Positions 50,252 to 60,056 are shown, counted from the stretch's first letter. The stretch is 64,000 nucleotides of DNA from UBA1381 sp964399965 (GCA_964399965.1 CAYNRX010000005.1:1-64000), one strand, 5' to 3'. The notes: generated by a model from the letters alone, not told the origin. Numbers and translations: made by a program.

Positions 50252-50555
50252 TAACATCTCGCCGTCTGATATTCTATGCTCAAAGCTGGAAGAGCTGCGC
50301 ATAAAGCGCGGACTCAGCATGGAAGAGCTATCAACGCTTTCGGGGATAAGCTGTGAACGGCTCGCAAGCCTTATCGCCGGGAGATCGCATATCGATATAA
50401 GAGAATACAAGGCTCTTTGTTCCGCTCTGGAGATATCGATAGATACTCTCCTCCGCGACCCACTTTTGCAGCCCTCCAATATCGGCGGCCAATATATCTT
50501 TTCCCCGGAGGAGGATGCGCAGATCGAAAAGCTGCGCTCAGAAGCTGATCTGTAA
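50244..50555 (+). CDS. XRE-family helix-turn-helix regulator
   Basis: 103 residues from TTG (50244), with GGAGG upstream and the frame overlapping the ksgA stop. The HTH is SKLEELRIKRGLSMEELSTLSGISCERLASLIAGRSHIDIREYKALCSAL, typical of XRE/Cro proteins, followed by a short acidic tail (FSPEEDAQIEKLRSEADL). Targets unknown; cotranscription with ksgA suggests nothing specific. Confidence 0.85.
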   Translation: MANNISPSDILCSKLEELRIKRGLSMEELSTLSGISCERLASLIAGRSHIDIREYKALCSALEISIDTLLRDPLLQPSNIGGQYIFSPEEDAQIEKLRSEADL

Positions 50556-50572
50556 AACAAACATATACAAAA

Positions 50573-50628
50573 ACACCGCCTATGCCCATCAACGCTGTAA
50601 TACAGCTGATACATAGACGGTGTATTTT
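50573..50628. terminator. Bidirectional terminator between the XRE gene and metH (CCGCCTATG family)
   Basis: ACACCGCCTATG pairs with CATAGACGGTGT, with an inner GCTGTAATACAGC hairpin, then ATTTTT. Confidence 0.85.
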
Positions 50629-50645
50629 TATGTCTTATACGGTTT

Positions 50646-53075
50646 TTATGAGCTGCTCTTCATCTCAGCGAAAAATTCCTCCGCGTAATTCACCGACGCC
50701 AAAGCATCGCGGCAATAGGCATCAGCGCCTATCATCTCGGCGTACTCTTTATTCATTACCGCTCCGCCAGCCCAGACTTTTACCCCAAGTCCTGCCGCGC
50801 GGATGGCCTTGATCGTCTCCTCCATGCTGACAACGGTCGTTGTCATAAGCGCCGACAGCCCGCACAAGTGTATATCCTCCTCCTTGAGCGTTTTAACAAT
50901 CAACTCCGGCGGTACATCCTTGCCGAGATCCACCACCTCATAGCCATAGTTTTCCAGAAGCACCTTAACGATATTTTTCCCTATATCGTGGATATCGCCC
51001 TTGACCGTTGCCACCAGTATCTTCCCCTTCATCTCCGGCCGCTGCCCGGAGGCTTCGATCCTTTCCTTGACCGCCGCAAACGACTGCTTGACCGTCTCCG
51101 CGCTCATCATCAGCTGCGGCAGGAACATTCTGCCCACCTCAAATTCCGCTCCCACATGATCAAGCGCAGGGACTATCACCTTATTTATGACCTCCAGCGG
51201 CTCAATTTCTTCCAGCGCCGCCTTTGTTTTTTCATAGGACTCATCCTTCAATCCCTTTACTATCAGCTCATAAAGCTCGTTTCCCTTATCATTCCCGCAA
51301 TCAAATGACGGCGCAGACTGCACGCGTTCCGTCCCCGGCGCGCTCACAGCGGCCTTGGTGCCCTGATAGCAGGAGATATAATCGGCGCAGTTCTCGTCAA
51401 AGCCGGCCAATGCCATATATGAGCGGTAAGTATCCATCATCGTCTGAGCGCAGGGATTTATAATGCAGCAGTCAAGCCCCGCATTCAGTGCTCCGGCAAA
51501 AAACACGCTGTTTACAAGCTCTCTGCGCGGAAGCCCGAAGGATATATTGGATACACCCAGCACTGTTTTTACGCCCAATCCTTCTTTTATCATCTTCAAC
51601 GCTTTTACCGTTTCCGCCGATTCCTTTTGCTGTGCCGATATCGTCAGAGTAAGGGCGTCTATTACGATATCGCGCCGCTTTATCCCATATTCGGCAGCCG
51701 TATTAACGATTTTTTCCGCTATCTTATATCTTCCCTCCGCTGTCGGCGGTATCCCGTCCTCGTCAAGCGCCAGTCCCACGACTACGCCGCCGTACTTTTT
51801 TACCAGCGGAAATACAGCTTCCATCGACTCCCGCTTGCCGTTGACCGAATTTATCATCGGTTTGCCGTTGTATATCCTAAGCGCTCTCTCCAATACCGCC
51901 GGCTCGGAGCTATCTATCTGCAAGGGCAGATTGACCGTAGATGATATGGCCTTGACGGCTTCCTCCATCATATCCGCCTCGTTTATCTCCGGCAAGCCAA
52001 CATTTACATCAAGGATATGCGCCCCTGCTTCCTCCTGGGCAATGGCTTCGTTTAAGATATAACTCATGTTGCCCGCTCTTAAGGCTTCCTTAAACTTTTT
52101 CTTGCCGGTAGGGTTAATGCGCTCGCCGATTATCACCGGCTCTGCGCCGAGAGTTACCGTCCGCGAATACGAGGTCACCACAGTATGCTCCTTCTCTGTG
52201 ACAACAGGAGCGTAGCCTTCGCAGCGGCGGACAGTCTCTGCTATATGCTCCGGCGTTGTCCCGCAGCAGCCGCCAAGGACACTCACTCCCAGCTTGGCAA
52301 ATTCCTCCATTAAAACACCAAACTGCTTCGCCTCCACGTCATAGACCGTTTTCCCGTCACGTATCTTCGGCAGTCCGGCATTGGGCTGTATAATCACCGG
52401 CACAGACGCTGCTGCGCACAGCCGCCCTGCCATCTGCAGGATCTGCTCCGGCCCCAGGCCGCAGTTGATACCGATACAGTCTGCACCCAACCCCTCAAGC
52501 ATAGCCGCCATTATCTCCACCGTACCGCCGGTGAGCGTTTTATGCGTGGTATCAAAGGTCATCGTGCAGAATACGGGCAATGATGTGTTTTCTTTAACGG
52601 CCAGCACTGCCGCCTTAGCCTCAAGCGTGTCGGACATGGTCTCTATCACCGCAATATCCGCCCCTGCCTTTTCGCCCAGTATTGCCGTGCGTTTGAATTC
52701 CTCATATGCCGCATCGAACGAAAAATCGCCCAGCGGCTCCAGTAGCCTGCCCGATGGGCCGATATCCAGCGCGATATAACGCCTTTTGCCGCCGACATTT
52801 GTGACCGCCTCCCGTGCCAGGCGAGCGGCGGCAAAGATTGATTCCTCTAAGTCGTACTTGCCCGCGGCCTTCATCCCCAGGGCGCCGAAAGTGTTCATCG
52901 TCAGAAAATCCGCTCCCGCGCGCAGGTATTCCTCATGTATCCGCCTAACGGTATCGCCGCGGTCGATATTCAGCCGCTCCGGGATCTCTCCCCCGGCCAT
53001 GCCGTATTTTTGCAGCATGGTGCCGAAGCCGCCGTCAAAAAACAGTATTTTTTTACCAAGCTCGTCTATTTTCAT
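50646..53075 (-). CDS. metH: Cobalamin-dependent methionine synthase without activation domain
   Basis: 809 residues. Domains: homocysteine-binding barrel (about 1-290; GINCG and GGCCGTTPEH zinc Cys), pterin/methyltetrahydrofolate domain (about 310-580; VIIGERINPTGKKKF, LQIDSSEP), B12 cap and Rossmann domain (about 610-809; ATVKGDIHDIGKNIV with the cobalt-ligating His). The C-terminal AdoMet activation domain of E. coli MetH is missing, as usual in Clostridia, so another reactivase must exist elsewhere. In an operon after metF. Confidence 0.95.
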   Translation of the reverse strand: MKIDELGKKILFFDGGFGTMLQKYGMAGGEIPERLNIDRGDTVRRIHEEYLRAGADFLTMNTFGALGMKAAGKYDLEESIFAAARLAREAVTNVGGKRRYIALDIGPSGRLLEPLGDFSFDAAYEEFKRTAILGEKAGADIAVIETMSDTLEAKAAVLAVKENTSLPVFCTMTFDTTHKTLTGGTVEIMAAMLEGLGADCIGINCGLGPEQILQMAGRLCAAASVPVIIQPNAGLPKIRDGKTVYDVEAKQFGVLMEEFAKLGVSVLGGCCGTTPEHIAETVRRCEGYAPVVTEKEHTVVTSYSRTVTLGAEPVIIGERINPTGKKKFKEALRAGNMSYILNEAIAQEEAGAHILDVNVGLPEINEADMMEEAVKAISSTVNLPLQIDSSEPAVLERALRIYNGKPMINSVNGKRESMEAVFPLVKKYGGVVVGLALDEDGIPPTAEGRYKIAEKIVNTAAEYGIKRRDIVIDALTLTISAQQKESAETVKALKMIKEGLGVKTVLGVSNISFGLPRRELVNSVFFAGALNAGLDCCIINPCAQTMMDTYRSYMALAGFDENCADYISCYQGTKAAVSAPGTERVQSAPSFDCGNDKGNELYELIVKGLKDESYEKTKAALEEIEPLEVINKVIVPALDHVGAEFEVGRMFLPQLMMSAETVKQSFAAVKERIEASGQRPEMKGKILVATVKGDIHDIGKNIVKVLLENYGYEVVDLGKDVPPELIVKTLKEEDIHLCGLSALMTTTVVSMEETIKAIRAAGLGVKVWAGGAVMNKEYAEMIGADAYCRDALASVNYAEEFFAEMKSSS

Positions 53076-53086
53076 TTTCTACCTCA

Positions 53087-53950
53087 TCAGAACAGATAAT
53101 TTATAACTCCCACTATCTTCTTTGCCACCTCGGGTTTATTCATCGTATATATATGCACGCCCATAACATCGTTTGACAAGAGGTCGATTATCTGATCGAC
53201 CGCATAGGCAATGCCCGCCTGCTTTAAGGCCGCCGGCGAATCCTGATACTTGCTTATCATCCGCGTGAACTTTGCCGGCATCGACGCTCCGCCCGAGAGG
53301 ATACACATCTTTTCTATCTGCCCGGCGTTTGTAAGCGGCATGATCCCGGTAGTTATGGGGATATTTATCCCTTTCTGCACGGCCTTGTTACGGAAATTGT
53401 AAAAGGCGTCGTTGTCAAAAAACATCTGCGTCACAAAAAAATCCGCCCCGCAGTCTTGCTTTATCTTCAAATGCTCAATGTCGTTGGCTAAGCTGTCACA
53501 GCCGGGATGGCATTCGGGATAACAGGCCGCTCCCACACAGAAATCGCCCATTTTTTTTATATCTTCTATCAGGTCGGACGCATACTTGTACTCATTCGGC
53601 GGCACAAAGCCCTCGATATCGGGGTAATCACCCCGGAGCGCAAGGATGTTATCAACGCCGCACGCCTTGAGCTTCTCCACCTGATTATGCACCTCTTCCC
53701 TGGTGGAGCTTATGCAGGTGAGATGCGCCAGTGCCGGCATACCGTACTTTTGTATCTCCTCCGCCACCTCTACCGTTGTCTTGGAGGTAGAACCGCCTGC
53801 GCCATAGGTCACGCTCATGTAATCCGCCGGCAATTGGCAAAGCTCTTCCACGGCTTGCCTTACCGCTTCAAATCCGGCCTCCCTTTTAGGTGGGAAGACC
53901 TCAAAGGACAGCACCGGCCGTTTTTTTTCAAAAATCTCCCTTATCTTCAT
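53087..53950 (-). CDS. metF: 5,10-methylenetetrahydrofolate reductase
   Basis: 287 residues; FAD-dependent barrel producing methyl-THF for MetH. Signatures: PVLSFEVFPPKREAG, YMSVTYGAGGSTS, LALRGDYP, GVGACYPECHPG-type and DFFVTQMFFDNDAFY, plus ITTGIMPLTN. GGAGGC precedes the ATG; metH starts 11 nt after its stop. Confidence 0.95.
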   Translation of the reverse strand: MKIREIFEKKRPVLSFEVFPPKREAGFEAVRQAVEELCQLPADYMSVTYGAGGSTSKTTVEVAEEIQKYGMPALAHLTCISSTREEVHNQVEKLKACGVDNILALRGDYPDIEGFVPPNEYKYASDLIEDIKKMGDFCVGAACYPECHPGCDSLANDIEHLKIKQDCGADFFVTQMFFDNDAFYNFRNKAVQKGINIPITTGIMPLTNAGQIEKMCILSGGASMPAKFTRMISKYQDSPAALKQAGIAYAVDQIIDLLSNDVMGVHIYTMNKPEVAKKIVGVINYLF

Positions 53951-53984
53951 TTTTTAGCCTCCGATCTTATTGATTGTTTTCTAT

Positions 53985-54013
53985 ATAATACCACGATTTG
54001 ACCCGATTTGCAA
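53985..54013 (-). promoter_or_regulatory. Sigma-A promoter of metF-metH
   Basis: Minus strand TTGCAA (54008-54013), 17-bp spacer, TATTAT (53985-53990). The leader is about 30 nt, so there is no room for a SAM riboswitch. Confidence 0.75.
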
Positions 54014-54028
54014 GCAATTTTTAAAAAA

Positions 54029-54065
54029 CAGCAGCCGCGCCGGGATCGCACCGGCACAGCTGCTG
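54029..54065 (-). terminator. Terminator of the PL11 lyase gene
   Basis: Minus strand CAGCAGC...GCTGCTG stem with inner CCGG pairing, followed by TTTTTT. Confidence 0.82.
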
Positions 54066-54083
54066 CTATCTTTAGATTGTATA

Positions 54084-57000
54084 TCACTCGCCCAAAACGC
54101 TGATTGCTGCGTCTAAAGGCGCCATTTTAGCAAGGTCGGACCACAAATATACGACTGCTGATGATATGTTTTCCCGGCTGCCGCCGTAGAAGGTCACCGC
54201 CGAACTTTCACCGGCCTTAACCTCCAGCCCTTTTTCTATATCCATATCGACCAGCTGGCCGTTTTCATTGTAAAGAGCCATCATCACAATAACGGTATCG
54301 TCAGTGTCGCCGCTGTTGGTGACCACCACGTCCACCTGCCCGGCAAGCGTTCCGTCCTCCTCAAGATACAGCGTTGATCCCGCTTCGGCCGCAAAATCCG
54401 CCCTATCGGGAAGAGTCTTGTCAACGACGATCCTCGCACTGTAGGAGTTGCCTCGTATACGCGTCCTGTGTTCCGCTATCCAGCCCTCATGCTCCACGGT
54501 TATGTTGTATATGCCGGTCGGCACCAACATATTTACAGTACCGTCCGCCCCCGTGTATCCGGTGATTGCTCCAAACGACACCAGCGCGCCCTCGAGAAGC
54601 TCGCCTTCGTTGTCTACAGCAGTCACTGTCGCATTTGCTACCGCATTTTCCGTAGTTGCCAGCCGCACATTATCTAGGCTTATAAAACTCGAACGCTGCC
54701 CATTTCCCGGCATGTTCCCCAGCACGATAAACGATATCTTCTCCGGCACCATAGAAACGCCGTCCGCCACCTTATCTACGCTGATAACATCACCGGACAT
54801 CGTGCGCAGTATCTGGTAAACCGTACCATTCTGCACGACTACCGTATAATTATACCACTGGCCATAATCTATGCCCAATCCTTCTTTTGTCACGGTAACG
54901 ATACCAGACGTCACTTCGGTGCTTTCGTCCCCGGCAAGATTTAATGTATCATCGGATATAACCGCCTGGATGCCGCATCCCGGTATCTGCGGCTCGTCTA
55001 TCTTCACATCAAATGACAGCGAGTATACCGCATTATCCGAGAACGATGGGGCATTTGCAAGCTGCATATATGCATAACGTCCGCCGTTGGAAAACCGTCC
55101 GGCAGCCGCTGCAACTATACCATTATCACCGTCTTTGGTGAACACAAAACCACCCTGGCCGTCACCACCGCTGCTACGCCCTCCTACGGTGTAGGTTATA
55201 CCATCTTTTGTCTCCGTCTGCACTTCTGTGCCCTGGAACATGTTTTTTTCTTCATAGGAGTCATAATCAACATCGACAAACATCTCTATGACATTCGTTA
55301 TGATCTCTGTTGTCAGCCCGTTTTCCTGCGCATAGCTGTATGCGACAGAGCCTTCGTAGCATCTCACGATAACATCCCCATCTATTGCTCCATCACCTAT
55401 CCGCACTATATTTTCCGGTATCATTATCTTATCAAACGAGGCTCCCGCAAAGGCTCCGGCAGCGATCTGGGTCACCTTTACACCGTTTATCTCCTCCGGC
55501 ACTGTAACCTCGCTGTCTGAGCCGGAGTAGCCGGTAATTACTTCGCCCTCGTATGTGAACTCTGTTATGATCTCTACTGTAAACTGAAGCTGCCAGCCGC
55601 GGTAGTTGACCGTGAGCGTCTGTTCTCCTACGTTGTTTGTGTTATAACCGGCGATCGTATAGTCGCTGCTTACTTCTCCTTTGCTGCCGTCTTCATACTC
55701 AACCTCCAGCGTCAGACCGGTGGTATCGATCTCCTCGCCGCATTTATACTCAGTCTTGTTCGGCAGACTCTTTATCTCAACGTTTTCGATCCCCATGGAG
55801 AAGGTCTCCTCCGCCATGTACATACCAACGTGCGGCGGCTGGTTATACGCCGTCTGCTCTGCCGCAACACCTGCACGGTAAACAGCATCGTGCATGAGCG
55901 TCTGTATCTTATATGACGTGGGTATCGTTGTGGTGTATACCCTCAGGCTCTCATTATCCTCTGTCGGGTATACTACCTCTTCTCTCCAGTCGCCGAAAAG
56001 ATCGGCCTGAAGCGATGGATTGGCTTTTGTACCGTTTATCCTCGTACAGCCATCGGCGTTAAATATTGAGCTCATGCGGCCGCGGTCTGCGTTCCAGTCG
56101 GATATCGAGGTACCATCAAGCAGCTCGTCGTAAAGATCGCCGTCCCAGAAAATACGGAAATTGCTGCTGGCTCCTCTGATGCTTGTACCATTGAACACAC
56201 CGTCACCCATAGCCGCGTATGTGCCCGCTCCCCAGAACTGGTAATATCCGCCGGCTCCTACGTTTGCCATAACGCCGCGGCCTGTATCCCTATTGTTGCC
56301 GTAATGAGCAAGCTCCTCTCCGTCTGACGCTCTGTAGACAGTCATTCCGAAATCAGCCCGCTGCCCCTGCGAGGAGGTCGTGCTTTCGGTTATCGTATAT
56401 CCTCCGCCCTCATGCACCGAGAAATACTCAAACCCGGGATTGGTCGGATCGTAGTCGCCTATATGCAGGGCGTCGCCGTGGCCGCGTCCGGACGACCATT
56501 TTACCGACAGATCGTCATCAAAGCAGATCGAACCGGTGATAACTTCATCCCTGCCGTCCCCGTCAACATCGGCGACAGTTATATTGTGGTTTCCCTGGCC
56601 GGAATATGCTCCGCCATAGCGGCTCGATCCGCCATAATCGTAGGTATCATGACTTGCCGCCACCGTAAGCCGTCCGTTTTCTATCGTATAGCCGACAACA
56701 GTCGTTCTGTCGTAATAACCGCGCACATTTATAGCTGCCGGCGTTTCCCCGTCAAGATAAGCAACTGCGCCCAAATATCGGTCTATTCTGTTCCATCTGT
56801 CCAGATTGCCGCCGCTGTCGCGTCCCCAGTAGCCGTCTCCGCTGTCGCGGCTGTATTCATAAAATACGGTATCCGCCGCCGTACCATCGCTTTCAAAATA
56901 TGTATAGTATTCAGGGCCTTCGGAAATGCGTCCGCCGTCGTCTACGTAAACGGCGGAATTATCCCCTGCGCGCACCTCGTCATCCTCAGAGGCCTGGTTT

Positions 57001-57767
57001 ACGTAATCGCCGTTAGCGTCAATAGAACCGGGAGCCGTCTTGCAGCACAGCTCGGCCTGTCCGTCAAGGTCGAAATCATAGACCAAAAACTGCGTATAAT
57101 GCGCGCCGGAACGTATATTCCTGCCCAGGTCGATCCTCCAGAGAAATTCGCCGTCCATCTTATAAGCGTCAAGCAGCACATTGCCCGTAACGCCATTATT
57201 GGAGTTATCCTGGGGATTGCATTCCCATTTTACTATTATCTCGTATTCCCCATCGCCGTCGAGATCTCCGCAGGAGGCGTCGCCTACATAATAATTGGGA
57301 TCGGCCTCACCAACGCCCGTAAACTGCGGCGGCCTATTAAGCTGTATGTCAAAGTAATTAGAACCGGTCGAAAGCGGCGATACACCCTCGCATCTTTCGC
57401 CCTCAACGCCGTCCGTCACCGGCGCTACGCTGTAAACGGACTCCATCGTCCCCTCGCTGTCGGTGTAATTCGTCGTCAGGGCCTCGGTAGCTATCAATTC
57501 CCCATCGCGGTAGATATTGAAGGGGACGTTCTTTTTTGCCGACCCCACATGGGAATCCTCGCTGTTCAAAAGCCGCCAGGAAAGATAGACTCCCTCATCC
57601 GTCTTTACCGCCACCAGTCCCCGGCCCAGCTTTTCAACAGGCCTTTCAAATTCCCCCAGATCGTAGCGGTTAAGCGCAGTGTCCACTCCCGTACCGGCCG
57701 CCAAGACGGGGAGTGCTCCGGCAGCGATAACAGCCGCAGTAATAAAAGCCGCCGTTTTCTTGATCAT
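54084..57767 (-). CDS. Secreted multidomain rhamnogalacturonan lyase, PL11 family
   Basis: 1227 residues. Signal peptide 1-23. Residues about 28-640 are the PL11 beta-propeller (GRGLVAVKTDEGVYLSWRLL, FNIYRDGELI, DASCGDLDGDGEYEIIVKWE, TVADVDGDGRDEVITG, LQADLFGDWREEVVYP), as in Bacillus YesW/YesX, with Asp-rich calcium loops. Then an Ig-like Big_3 domain (about 665-735), a BspA-type LRR cap (about 740-820), a beta-sandwich carbohydrate-binding-like domain (about 830-1040), a carboxypeptidase-regulatory-like domain (about 1042-1112) and a C-terminal beta-domain. It cuts the rhamnogalacturonan-I backbone of pectin by beta-elimination outside the cell. Monocistronic. Confidence 0.93.
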   Translation of the reverse strand: MIKKTAAFITAAVIAAGALPVLAAGTGVDTALNRYDLGEFERPVEKLGRGLVAVKTDEGVYLSWRLLNSEDSHVGSAKKNVPFNIYRDGELIATEALTTNYTDSEGTMESVYSVAPVTDGVEGERCEGVSPLSTGSNYFDIQLNRPPQFTGVGEADPNYYVGDASCGDLDGDGEYEIIVKWECNPQDNSNNGVTGNVLLDAYKMDGEFLWRIDLGRNIRSGAHYTQFLVYDFDLDGQAELCCKTAPGSIDANGDYVNQASEDDEVRAGDNSAVYVDDGGRISEGPEYYTYFESDGTAADTVFYEYSRDSGDGYWGRDSGGNLDRWNRIDRYLGAVAYLDGETPAAINVRGYYDRTTVVGYTIENGRLTVAASHDTYDYGGSSRYGGAYSGQGNHNITVADVDGDGRDEVITGSICFDDDLSVKWSSGRGHGDALHIGDYDPTNPGFEYFSVHEGGGYTITESTTSSQGQRADFGMTVYRASDGEELAHYGNNRDTGRGVMANVGAGGYYQFWGAGTYAAMGDGVFNGTSIRGASSNFRIFWDGDLYDELLDGTSISDWNADRGRMSSIFNADGCTRINGTKANPSLQADLFGDWREEVVYPTEDNESLRVYTTTIPTSYKIQTLMHDAVYRAGVAAEQTAYNQPPHVGMYMAEETFSMGIENVEIKSLPNKTEYKCGEEIDTTGLTLEVEYEDGSKGEVSSDYTIAGYNTNNVGEQTLTVNYRGWQLQFTVEIITEFTYEGEVITGYSGSDSEVTVPEEINGVKVTQIAAGAFAGASFDKIMIPENIVRIGDGAIDGDVIVRCYEGSVAYSYAQENGLTTEIITNVIEMFVDVDYDSYEEKNMFQGTEVQTETKDGITYTVGGRSSGGDGQGGFVFTKDGDNGIVAAAAGRFSNGGRYAYMQLANAPSFSDNAVYSLSFDVKIDEPQIPGCGIQAVISDDTLNLAGDESTEVTSGIVTVTKEGLGIDYGQWYNYTVVVQNGTVYQILRTMSGDVISVDKVADGVSMVPEKISFIVLGNMPGNGQRSSFISLDNVRLATTENAVANATVTAVDNEGELLEGALVSFGAITGYTGADGTVNMLVPTGIYNITVEHEGWIAEHRTRIRGNSYSARIVVDKTLPDRADFAAEAGSTLYLEEDGTLAGQVDVVVTNSGDTDDTVIVMMALYNENGQLVDMDIEKGLEVKAGESSAVTFYGGSRENISSAVVYLWSDLAKMAPLDAAISVLGE

Positions 57768-57808
57768 ACAATTCCTCTCCTCTCGTGATATGTTTACAAT
57801 TACTTATA

Positions 57809-57837
57809 ATTATATCATTGGCAAAGAGGCTAATCAA
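57809..57837 (-). promoter_or_regulatory. Sigma-A promoter of the PL11 lyase gene
   Basis: Minus strand TTGATT (57832-57837), 17-bp spacer, TATAAT (57809-57814). Confidence 0.75.
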
Positions 57838-57893
57838 GCAGTCTTTCCATTTAATTTGTTAAAAATGCAGTCTTTTTTATACAATCTCCTCAA

Positions 57894-57937
57894 AAAAGCC
57901 CCGGCGGATACGCCTGTGCGCACCTGCCGGGGCTTTT
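57894..57937 (-). terminator. Terminator of groESL
   Basis: Minus strand AAAAGCCCCGGC/GCCGGGGCTTTT, 12-bp perfect stem, then TTTTTT. Confidence 0.92.
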
Positions 57938-57965
57938 CGCTTTTATTTTATCATCTCTTTCAGCC

Positions 57966-59594
57966 TTAATACATTCCGCCCATTGACGGATCCATAGCCG
58001 GGGTCTGAGCAGCCGGCGGCTCGGGGATATCCGTTACCAGGCTCTCTGTCGTGAGCACCATAGCGGCAACGGAAGCAGCGTTCTGAAGAGCGCTTCTTGT
58101 AACCTTTACCGGGTCAACGATACCGGCCTCGATCATATTTACATATTCCTCAGTAAGAGCGTTAAAGCCTACGCCCGGCTCCTGAGCCATCACCTTATCA
58201 ACGATAACGGAGCCCTCAAGGCCTGCGTTCTTGGCGATCTGGCGAACCGGCTCCTCTAAGGCCTTTACAACTATCTGTACGCCCGTCTTTTCATCGCCCT
58301 CCGCCTCGTCAAGCAGAGCGGATACGGCAGGGATAACGTTGATGTAGCTTGTGCCGCCGCCGGCAACGATGCCCTCTTCAACGGCAGCCTTTGTTGCTGC
58401 TAAAGCGTCCTCTATCCTGAGCTTCTTTTCCTTCATCTCGGTCTCGGTAGCAGCGCCGACTTTGATAACGGCAACTCCGCCTGCCAGCTTTGCCAGTCTT
58501 TCCTGCAGCTTTTCCTTATCGAAATCGCTGGTCGTGTTTTCGATAGCCGTTCTTATCTGCTTTACTCTGTCGGCGATAGCCTGCTTGTCGCCCATACCGT
58601 CTACGATTATGGTGTTTTCCTTCTGCACCTTTACCTGTCTTGCCCGTCCGAGCTGATCCATCGTTGTGTCCTTAAGCTCAAGGCCGAGCTCCTCGGAAAT
58701 CACCTGGCCGCCTGTAAGTATAGCTATGTCCTGGAGCATTTCCTTTCTTCTGTCGCCAAATCCCGGAGCTTTTACGGGAACGCAGGTGAATGTACCTCTG
58801 AGCTTATTTACGATAAGCGTTGCCAGAGCTTCGCCCTCTACGTCCTCGGCGATGATGACCAGCTTCTTGCCCGACTGCACTACCTGCTCCAGAAGCGGCA
58901 GGATCTCCTGTATGTTCGATATCTTCTTATCTGTGATAAGGATATACGCATCGTCAAGCACAGCTTCCATCTTATCCGTATCAGTTACCATGTACGGTGA
59001 AATGTAGCCGCGGTCAAACTGCATACCTTCAACGATCTCTGAATATGTCTCCGCAGTCTTTGACTCCTCTATAGTGATAACGCCGTCTGCCGAAACCTTT
59101 TCCATAGCCTCAGCGATAAGCTCGCCCACCTCTTCGTTGGCAGCCGATACAGAAGCTACTCTGGCGATATCCGCTCTGCCGTTTACGGCCTTGGCGTTGT
59201 TCAAAAGCGATTCTACAGCCTTATCAACGGCTTTCTGGATACCCTTTTTAACTATCATCGGGTTTGCGCCCGCGGCAACGTTCTTGCTGCCCTCGCGTAC
59301 CAGCGCCTGCGCCAGCAATGTCGCTGTCGTGGTACCATCGCCGGCAACATCATTCGTCTTGGTCGCCACCTCTTTTACCAGCTGCGCACCCATGTTCTCA
59401 AACGGGTTCTCAAGCTCTATTTCCTTGGCTATCGTCACACCGTCGTTCGTGATCAAGGGGGAACCGAACTTCTTATCAAGCACTACGTTCCTACCCTTGG
59501 GGCCCAATGTGATTTTTACTGTATCGGCCAGCTGGTCGATACCGCTTTCCAGAGCGCGTCTTGCCTCTTCACCGAATAAAATCTGTTTTGCCAT
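57966..59594 (-). CDS. groEL: Chaperonin GroEL
   Basis: 542 residues, full length. ATP-driven folding chamber. Typical: AKQILFGEEARRAL, VKITLGPKGRNVVLDKKFGSP, GDGTTTATLLAQ, CVPVKAPGFGDRRKEMLQDIA and the Gly/Met-rich tail ending MDPSMGGMY. Downstream of groES by 30 nt; CIRCE control. Confidence 0.98.
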   Translation of the reverse strand: MAKQILFGEEARRALESGIDQLADTVKITLGPKGRNVVLDKKFGSPLITNDGVTIAKEIELENPFENMGAQLVKEVATKTNDVAGDGTTTATLLAQALVREGSKNVAAGANPMIVKKGIQKAVDKAVESLLNNAKAVNGRADIARVASVSAANEEVGELIAEAMEKVSADGVITIEESKTAETYSEIVEGMQFDRGYISPYMVTDTDKMEAVLDDAYILITDKKISNIQEILPLLEQVVQSGKKLVIIAEDVEGEALATLIVNKLRGTFTCVPVKAPGFGDRRKEMLQDIAILTGGQVISEELGLELKDTTMDQLGRARQVKVQKENTIIVDGMGDKQAIADRVKQIRTAIENTTSDFDKEKLQERLAKLAGGVAVIKVGAATETEMKEKKLRIEDALAATKAAVEEGIVAGGGTSYINVIPAVSALLDEAEGDEKTGVQIVVKALEEPVRQIAKNAGLEGSVIVDKVMAQEPGVGFNALTEEYVNMIEAGIVDPVKVTRSALQNAASVAAMVLTTESLVTDIPEPPAAQTPAMDPSMGGMY

Positions 59595-59624
59595 GATATC
59601 TTACCTCCGATAATCTCTGATGAA

Positions 59625-59912
59625 TTAGTCTGTAACCGTAGCCAGGATATCTCCCTGCTTTACGATCGTATATTCCTCGCCGTCAAGCTTTACCTCTGTC
59701 CCGGCGTATTTTGAGATAAGGACCTTATCTCCTACCTTGACTTCCATCTTTACCTCGTTTCCGTCTACAATGCCGCCCGGTCCCACCGCAACGACCTCGG
59801 CCACCTGAGGCTTCTCCTGTGCGGCGCTCGTTAAAATGATGCCGCTCTTGGTGGTCTCCTCTGCTTCAAGCATCTTGATGACTACTCTGTCCGCCAATGG
59901 ATTTACTCGCAT
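59625..59912 (-). CDS. groES: Co-chaperonin GroES
   Basis: 95 residues: NPLADRVVIKMLEAEETTKSGI, the mobile loop, and VGDKVLISKYAGTEVKLDGEEYTIVK. Caps GroEL. GGAGGACATGGAAA precedes the ATG. First gene of the CIRCE-regulated operon. Confidence 0.98.
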   Translation of the reverse strand: MRVNPLADRVVIKMLEAEETTKSGIILTSAAQEKPQVAEVVAVGPGGIVDGNEVKMEVKVGDKVLISKYAGTEVKLDGEEYTIVKQGDILATVTD

Positions 59913-59996
59913 TTTCCATGTCCTCCTTATTATGCCCGGCTCACCCGGGATCCGATCCTGCCGGTCCGGCTTGAGCTGATATTGTTGACTTTGTTG

Positions 59997-60023
59997 TTAG
60001 CACTCTATCTTGTTGAGTGCTAA
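59997..60023 (-). promoter_or_regulatory. CIRCE operator (HrcA) of groESL
   Basis: Exact TTAGCACTC-N9-GAGTGCTAA, starting 5 bp after the -10 box. Confidence 0.97.
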
Positions 60024-60027
60024 AGCT

Positions 60028-60056
60028 ATTATCGGTCATTTTCATGAAATAGGCAA
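60028..60056 (-). promoter_or_regulatory. Sigma-A promoter of groESL
   Basis: Minus strand TTGCCT (60051-60056), 17-bp spacer, GATAAT (60028-60033), directly upstream of CIRCE. Confidence 0.72.

Noticed and set aside
53951..54083. SAM or B12 riboswitch before metF-metH
   Set aside because: The predicted leader is about 30 nt and no conserved riboswitch core is visible.
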